Positions 40,628-43,795 of a stretch of 43,795 nt of DNA are shown piece after piece. Made by a program: the position numbers and the translations under genes. Numbering within the stretch: position 1 is the first letter of the stretch; each line of letters opens with the position of its first letter. The notes under the pieces are model-generated. The model was given only the letters and a program-made list of their open reading frames with translations. It did no database searches and was not told the DNA's origin. The stretch spans positions 1,860-45,654 of the forward strand of contig JAADGH010000092.1 in NCBI GenBank assembly GCA_013152475.1, in the 5' to 3' direction. This stretch comes from Planctomycetota bacterium (lineage in GTDB: Bacteria; Planctomycetota; Brocadiia; JAADGH01).

Positions 40628-41428
40628 ATGAGAAACGAGAGAGCCGGACTCACACTCATCGAAGTGTTAATCGCTTCGGTTGTTCTCAGCGTTGGCATCC
40701 TTGGTCTCGTGAGCGCGATTACCTCTGCCACAATCGTGGATACCGTGGCCCAGGAGCACCGTGTGGCTCTCGATGCCGCGCGGGAGGTGATTGAGCGCAT
40801 CAAATCTGAGGGCGCTGCTGCGCTCTTTGAGCGAATCGACGAGTCGGCGGCGGAGTACTCCGCCACTGAACCGAGCACCGAGCCGCAGCAAACGGCTCAG
40901 ACCACTGACGAACCTTCCAATGGCAATCGGTCGAACGCAGTGACCGCTTTGGGCGCCGAGGCGGTCCAGGGCACGAACAATGGCGGCGGGAATGGTCAGG
41001 GGCAGAGCCATGCGGAGGGCTCGGGCGGTGTACGAGGCCAGGGACAAGAGCCGGTGGTAGCAGCCAACGCGTCGGCCGCCAAAGACGATGGTGAGGTCCC
41101 TGTCGGGGTGGCCGCTGGCGTTTCGGACGCGGAAGGCCCCGGCGTTGGGGGTGGAGAAACAGCGGCCCTTGGGCTTTCCTGGTTTGGCACACCGCTGGGA
41201 GAGGGATGCGGGATTGTTGATATCGACCCTGCAGGGAATTTTACCGTGCGCGGTCTCGAACCGTGCGCGGATGATCCGGACGGCAAGGTGGGGAAGGTTG
41301 TGGTGACGAAGTACGCTCCCGATGTGGTGGAGATCACGGTAACGGTGCGCTGGTACGGGAGCAGGGGCCAAGGGCAACAGGTGCTCCGGTGCCGCATCAC
41401 GGACTGGCAGGGACAGGATGGAAGGTAG
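40628..41428 (+). CDS. Pseudopilin, PilV/GspI-like (cassette 2)
   Basis: The 266-residue product has the prepilin site RAGLTLIEVLIASVVLSVGI with cleavage after Gly7 and Glu12 at +5. The N-terminal helix (SAITSATIVDTVAQE to AREVIERIKSEGAA) matches the cassette 1 protein closely. A low-complexity insertion rich in Gly, Gln, Ala, Ser and Glu (about residues 75-180) separates it from a C-terminal domain ending EITVTVRWYGSRGQGQQVLR, again like cassette 1. The insertion is much more flexible than the Tyr/Asp-rich part of its paralogue. No clear Shine-Dalgarno site precedes the ATG at 40628, so initiation may be weak. The last 11 bases overlap the next gene. It is preceded by a promoter at 40499-40526 and an adjacent palindrome, so cassette 2 has its own control. 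Confidence 0.8.
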   Translation: MRNERAGLTLIEVLIASVVLSVGILGLVSAITSATIVDTVAQEHRVALDAAREVIERIKSEGAAALFERIDESAAEYSATEPSTEPQQTAQTTDEPSNGNRSNAVTALGAEAVQGTNNGGGNGQGQSHAEGSGGVRGQGQEPVVAANASAAKDDGEVPVGVAAGVSDAEGPGVGGGETAALGLSWFGTPLGEGCGIVDIDPAGNFTVRGLEPCADDPDGKVGKVVVTKYAPDVVEITVTVRWYGSRGQGQQVLRCRITDWQGQDGR

Positions 41429-42155
41429 GGATGAAGGGTTTACGCTGATCGAGGTGGTCATTGCCAGCGTGGCTCTCGCTGTTGTCCTCCTTGCGGTCCT
41501 CGGGATATACGGTGCGGGGCAGGATGCGTGCAGCCTCGGCAGCGCGAACCTGTCGCTTCAGACGCTCAACACCCGTTGTATGACGCAGATGACGAGGCAG
41601 ATCAGGGAGTCGCACATTTTTGGCATCGCGGCGGATGGGAGCTGGATTCGGCTGCAAGTCCCTGTTGACTACGATGGGGATGGCGATGCGATCGATGACG
41701 ACAAGAACGTGGAGTGGGGCGCGGAAGATCGACTGAACTGGCTTTTGGAATATGCCTACTATACGGAGGCCGGTTCCGGCACGGAGGGGTGGACCTTCAA
41801 CGAGAAGAAATCGGGAAACGGGGGAATCGACTTGAATGGCGACGGCGATAGGGACGACATGATCGAATTCGGCTGCATCGTGGCGAACATCAAAGACGAG
41901 AACGGGGCGATTGTCTCGTCGAGACAGATCACGCCGCGATGTATCGTGCTGGACATCGACGGGGATGGGATCAGAGAACCGTTGTTTAAGCGAATCTACG
42001 CGAACGGGACGACGGACCAGGACGGTCCCGGGGGACTACCGCCTGACAACAATGGCCCGGATGTGCGGATAGCGTTTCGCTCATTCAAAATGGCCGACAA
42101 GGAGCGGATGGTTCTATTGCCTGCGAGTTCCGTCGTGGCAACGAGGAACTACTAA
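41418..42155 (+). CDS. Pseudopilin, PilW/GspJ-like (cassette 2)
   Basis: The 245-residue product has the prepilin site DEGFTLIEVVIASVALAVVL, cut after Gly7, Glu12 at +5. The three calcium-type loops of its cassette 1 paralogue are kept in register: DYDGDGDAIDDD (84-95), DLNGDGDRDD (138-147) and DIDGDGIRE (179-187), as are GQDACSLGSANLSLQTLNTR (GQDICVLESANLAVQSSNTS in cassette 1) and the end RSFKMADKERMVLLPAS. The conserved loops argue for a structural role. The ATG at 41418 overlaps the previous gene by 11 bases; no other start is better. The next gene begins 3 bases after its stop, so the three genes form one unit. Confidence 0.82.
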   Translation: MEGRDEGFTLIEVVIASVALAVVLLAVLGIYGAGQDACSLGSANLSLQTLNTRCMTQMTRQIRESHIFGIAADGSWIRLQVPVDYDGDGDAIDDDKNVEWGAEDRLNWLLEYAYYTEAGSGTEGWTFNEKKSGNGGIDLNGDGDRDDMIEFGCIVANIKDENGAIVSSRQITPRCIVLDIDGDGIREPLFKRIYANGTTDQDGPGGLPPDNNGPDVRIAFRSFKMADKERMVLLPASSVVATRNY

Positions 42156-42158
42156 CAA

Positions 42159-43496
42159 ATGGGAGAACGCGCAAACAATCCGGGGGCAAGGGCCGTGAAG
42201 GCCGGGAGGACGAGATCGCCTGAGGGGGGCGTGGCGCTCATTGTGGCGCTGGTCGTCATCTTGCTGATCCTGGGGCTGGTGGCCTCCTATTTGGCGGTAT
42301 CCACGTCGAATCTTCGATTGACCGCCACGAGCCACGACAGCCTGCAGGCCCTCTATGTGGCCGAGACAGGTCTCACCCATGCCCTGCACGAACTCAATTC
42401 GTTCAATCTCTCCGTGTTCAAGGATGCAAACGGGAACCCTGCGCCCACCAATGGACCCTACAGCGGCGCCTATACCATAGACGGGACCTATAAGACGAAA
42501 AACGATCAGGGCGAGGAAGTTACTGTGGGCGACTTCCATGTGGAAGCCGAGTTCCTCTCCACCGACCCCCAAGAGGGTGACATCCCCTCCTGCGCAAAAC
42601 TCGCCGCGACGGGGACGTACAATGGATTCAAGCGCACGGTGGAGGCGAGCGTCGTTTACGTGCCGAATCCTCGGATCACCCATGGCGTCCTGGTCGATGG
42701 TGATTTGACCATCCATGGCAATCTTACTGTAAAGGGAGATGTGCATGCGAATGGTGAGCTCCGCGTGAACGGTGGCTCGGCCGAGATTCTGGCCGCCGAT
42801 CCCACACTCAGCGATCTTACCAGCCCTCCGTATCCCGGGGCCTACGCCGGCAACCTGACCGCGTGCCGCGGTGTCCTTCCGGTAAATTGCTACGTGGCGG
42901 GCGTCCTGGACACCAACGCCGCGGCTGTTCCCGTGCCGGGCTTAGTTCCGTATGTGCTGGTGTCGAAGGCGCAGGAGCTGGGTTGGCTTGTCGATCAGCG
43001 AACGCCGCCCGGACCGCAGTACACAGAGCGTTGGCAAGGCAATCCGTCGTCGGATGCTGATCTCATGGCGCCGGATGGCGTGCCCGGGAAGCTGATTATG
43101 GTGGAGGGCGATGTCAAGCTGACGGGGAAGGTGACTGGGGATGTGATCATTGTAGCCACAGGCAATATTGACATCACGGGAAGTGTCTCCTGGGGCGGGG
43201 GGGCGGGGGATGGCTGCCATACCATTATCGTGGCCCAGGGGGATATCAAGATTACCGGTAACGCCAACGTTACGGCCTTGCTTATGGCCGACGGGGCCGT
43301 AACCGCTATGGGAAATGCCACCATCAATGGAGGCGTTATTGCGGGGAACAACGGGGGCGACCTGGAGAATCGCATGGGCGGGTCGCTGAGCGTCAACTAC
43401 GTCCGGCCGTCCGCGAATGTCGAGAACCTGCTGAAAAAGTGGAAGCTCCTGATCTGGCGTCAGGCGGGAAGTGATGAGGGTGACCCTGGCCAGTGA
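42159..43496 (+). CDS. PilX/GspK-like pseudopilin with bactofilin-like beta-solenoid (cassette 2)
   Basis: The 445-residue product has a longer leader ending SPEGG followed by VALIVALVVILLILGLVASY; the +5 residue is Val, so Glu5 is absent as in its cassette 1 paralogue. The helix continues STSNLRLTATSHDSLQALYV and AETGLTHALHELNSF, nearly the same as cassette 1. Two separate solenoid stretches follow: DGDLTIHGNLTVKGDVHANG (about 187-206) and, later, EGDVKLTGKVTGDVIIVATG with GDIKITGNANVTALLMADGA, all like bactofilin strands. The region between them (about 215-300) has no counterpart in cassette 1. The ATG is 3 bases after the preceding stop with only a weak GAGG upstream. It closes cassette 2; about 100 bases separate it from the next gene. 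Confidence 0.75.
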   Translation: MGERANNPGARAVKAGRTRSPEGGVALIVALVVILLILGLVASYLAVSTSNLRLTATSHDSLQALYVAETGLTHALHELNSFNLSVFKDANGNPAPTNGPYSGAYTIDGTYKTKNDQGEEVTVGDFHVEAEFLSTDPQEGDIPSCAKLAATGTYNGFKRTVEASVVYVPNPRITHGVLVDGDLTIHGNLTVKGDVHANGELRVNGGSAEILAADPTLSDLTSPPYPGAYAGNLTACRGVLPVNCYVAGVLDTNAAAVPVPGLVPYVLVSKAQELGWLVDQRTPPGPQYTERWQGNPSSDADLMAPDGVPGKLIMVEGDVKLTGKVTGDVIIVATGNIDITGSVSWGGGAGDGCHTIIVAQGDIKITGNANVTALLMADGAVTAMGNATINGGVIAGNNGGDLENRMGGSLSVNYVRPSANVENLLKKWKLLIWRQAGSDEGDPGQ

Positions 43497-43600
43497 AAAT
43501 GAGGGCGGCAGGGCGGTGCGGGAGACTAACTTCGGCCCACAGATCATATTTACGAGAGGAATGAAGACACAAGACTTACTTTGTGCCGGGTGAGACGAAT

Positions 43601-43795
43601 ATGAGACACAGCGTATCTGCGGCGACGACCATCCTCGCTATGGCTGTCGCCTTCGTTGTAAATGGACAGGAGGCGTCGAAAGGGAAGGCTGACGGGGTCG
43701 ACGCCAAGTCAAAGGTGATTACGGCAATTGTGAACAGCATGCCGGATGACGTGAGGCTGGATCAACCGGCGCTGGAGAACAGCGCGAAGGAGATT
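43601..43795 (+). CDS. Exported protein of unknown function (3' partial)
   Basis: An ATG at 43601 opens a frame that stays open to the end of the window (65 codons). The first 22 residues (MRHSVSAATTILAMAVAFVV) form a signal peptide; the mature part is Lys/Glu/Asp-rich with a segment VITAIVNSMPDDVRLDQPAL. A second ATG at 43561 with AGAGGA just before it leads only to a 10-codon frame. The chain is too short to classify. Being next to the pseudopilin cassette, it could belong to the same transcript, but this is not shown by the sequence. Confidence 0.5.
   Translation, partial: MRHSVSAATTILAMAVAFVVNGQEASKGKADGVDAKSKVITAIVNSMPDDVRLDQPALENSAKEI

Noticed and set aside
1..43795. tRNA, rRNA, CRISPR array or insertion sequence
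   Set aside because: I saw no tRNA-like cloverleaf arms, no rRNA-like stretch, no regularly spaced repeats and no transposase motif. This was a reading by eye, so a short RNA gene could be missed.

Overview
The window is GC-rich, dense in genes on both strands, and bacterial with a Gram-negative type envelope (lipoproteins, PBP1C with alpha-2-macroglobulin, LPP20/FlgT-like proteins, pseudopilins). The mix of Gfo/Idh/MocA oxidoreductases, a DUF2961 (GH172-type) protein, a secreted parallel beta-helix protein, a Ser/Thr kinase with an N-terminal zinc ribbon, an oxygen-sensitive glycyl radical enzyme and several secreted hypothetical families suggests an uncultivated, probably anaerobic, carbohydrate-degrading bacterium of the Planctomycetota / Hydrogenedentota / Sumerlaeota type. 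No rRNA, tRNA, CRISPR array or insertion sequence was seen, so the phylum is an inference.

Region 1 (1-9.6 kb) is catabolic: the end of a parallel beta-helix protein, an acetamidase/formamidase, a DUF2961 protein, a tandem-PepSY secreted protein, a glycyl radical enzyme with no activating enzyme in view, a sugar phosphate isomerase/epimerase-like TIM barrel, and a beta-propeller/PHP-type metallohydrolase. Region 2 (9.8-15.8 kb) is a block of exported envelope proteins: two tandem paralogues of unknown function, then a minus-strand set made of a CsgG/FlgT-C-like protein, a FlgT-N-like protein, two tiny lipoproteins (57 and 58 aa) and two LPP20-like proteins. The set resembles the FlgO/FlgP/FlgT basal-body ring parts of Vibrio, but no flagellar gene is present.

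Region 3 (15.9-23.1 kb) is a minus-strand run read from a good promoter: membrane Ser/Thr kinase with a LamG-like extracellular domain, secreted alpha/alpha-toroid protein, Gfo/Idh/MocA oxidoreductase, class III aminotransferase. Region 4 (23.1-31.1 kb) is the translationally coupled alpha-2-macroglobulin and penicillin-binding protein 1C pair, a periplasmic defence and cell-wall repair module. Region 5 (31.4-36.5 kb) has a phosphohexomutase and a second Gfo/Idh/MocA gene closed by a strong terminator, then a large secreted glycosidase-like protein.

Region 6 (36.5-43.8 kb) holds two copies of a three-gene pseudopilin cassette (PilV/GspI-like, PilW/GspJ-like, PilX/GspK-like). The third protein of each carries a bactofilin-like beta-solenoid, and several members carry Asp-rich calcium-type loops. 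The copies are separated by about 790 bp of non-coding DNA with a terminator, a nested palindromic element and a promoter with an adjacent operator-like palindrome. A secreted protein runs off the right edge. The observations most worth following up are the flagellum-free FlgOPT-like envelope set, the duplicated solenoid-bearing pseudopilin cassette and the orphan glycyl radical enzyme.
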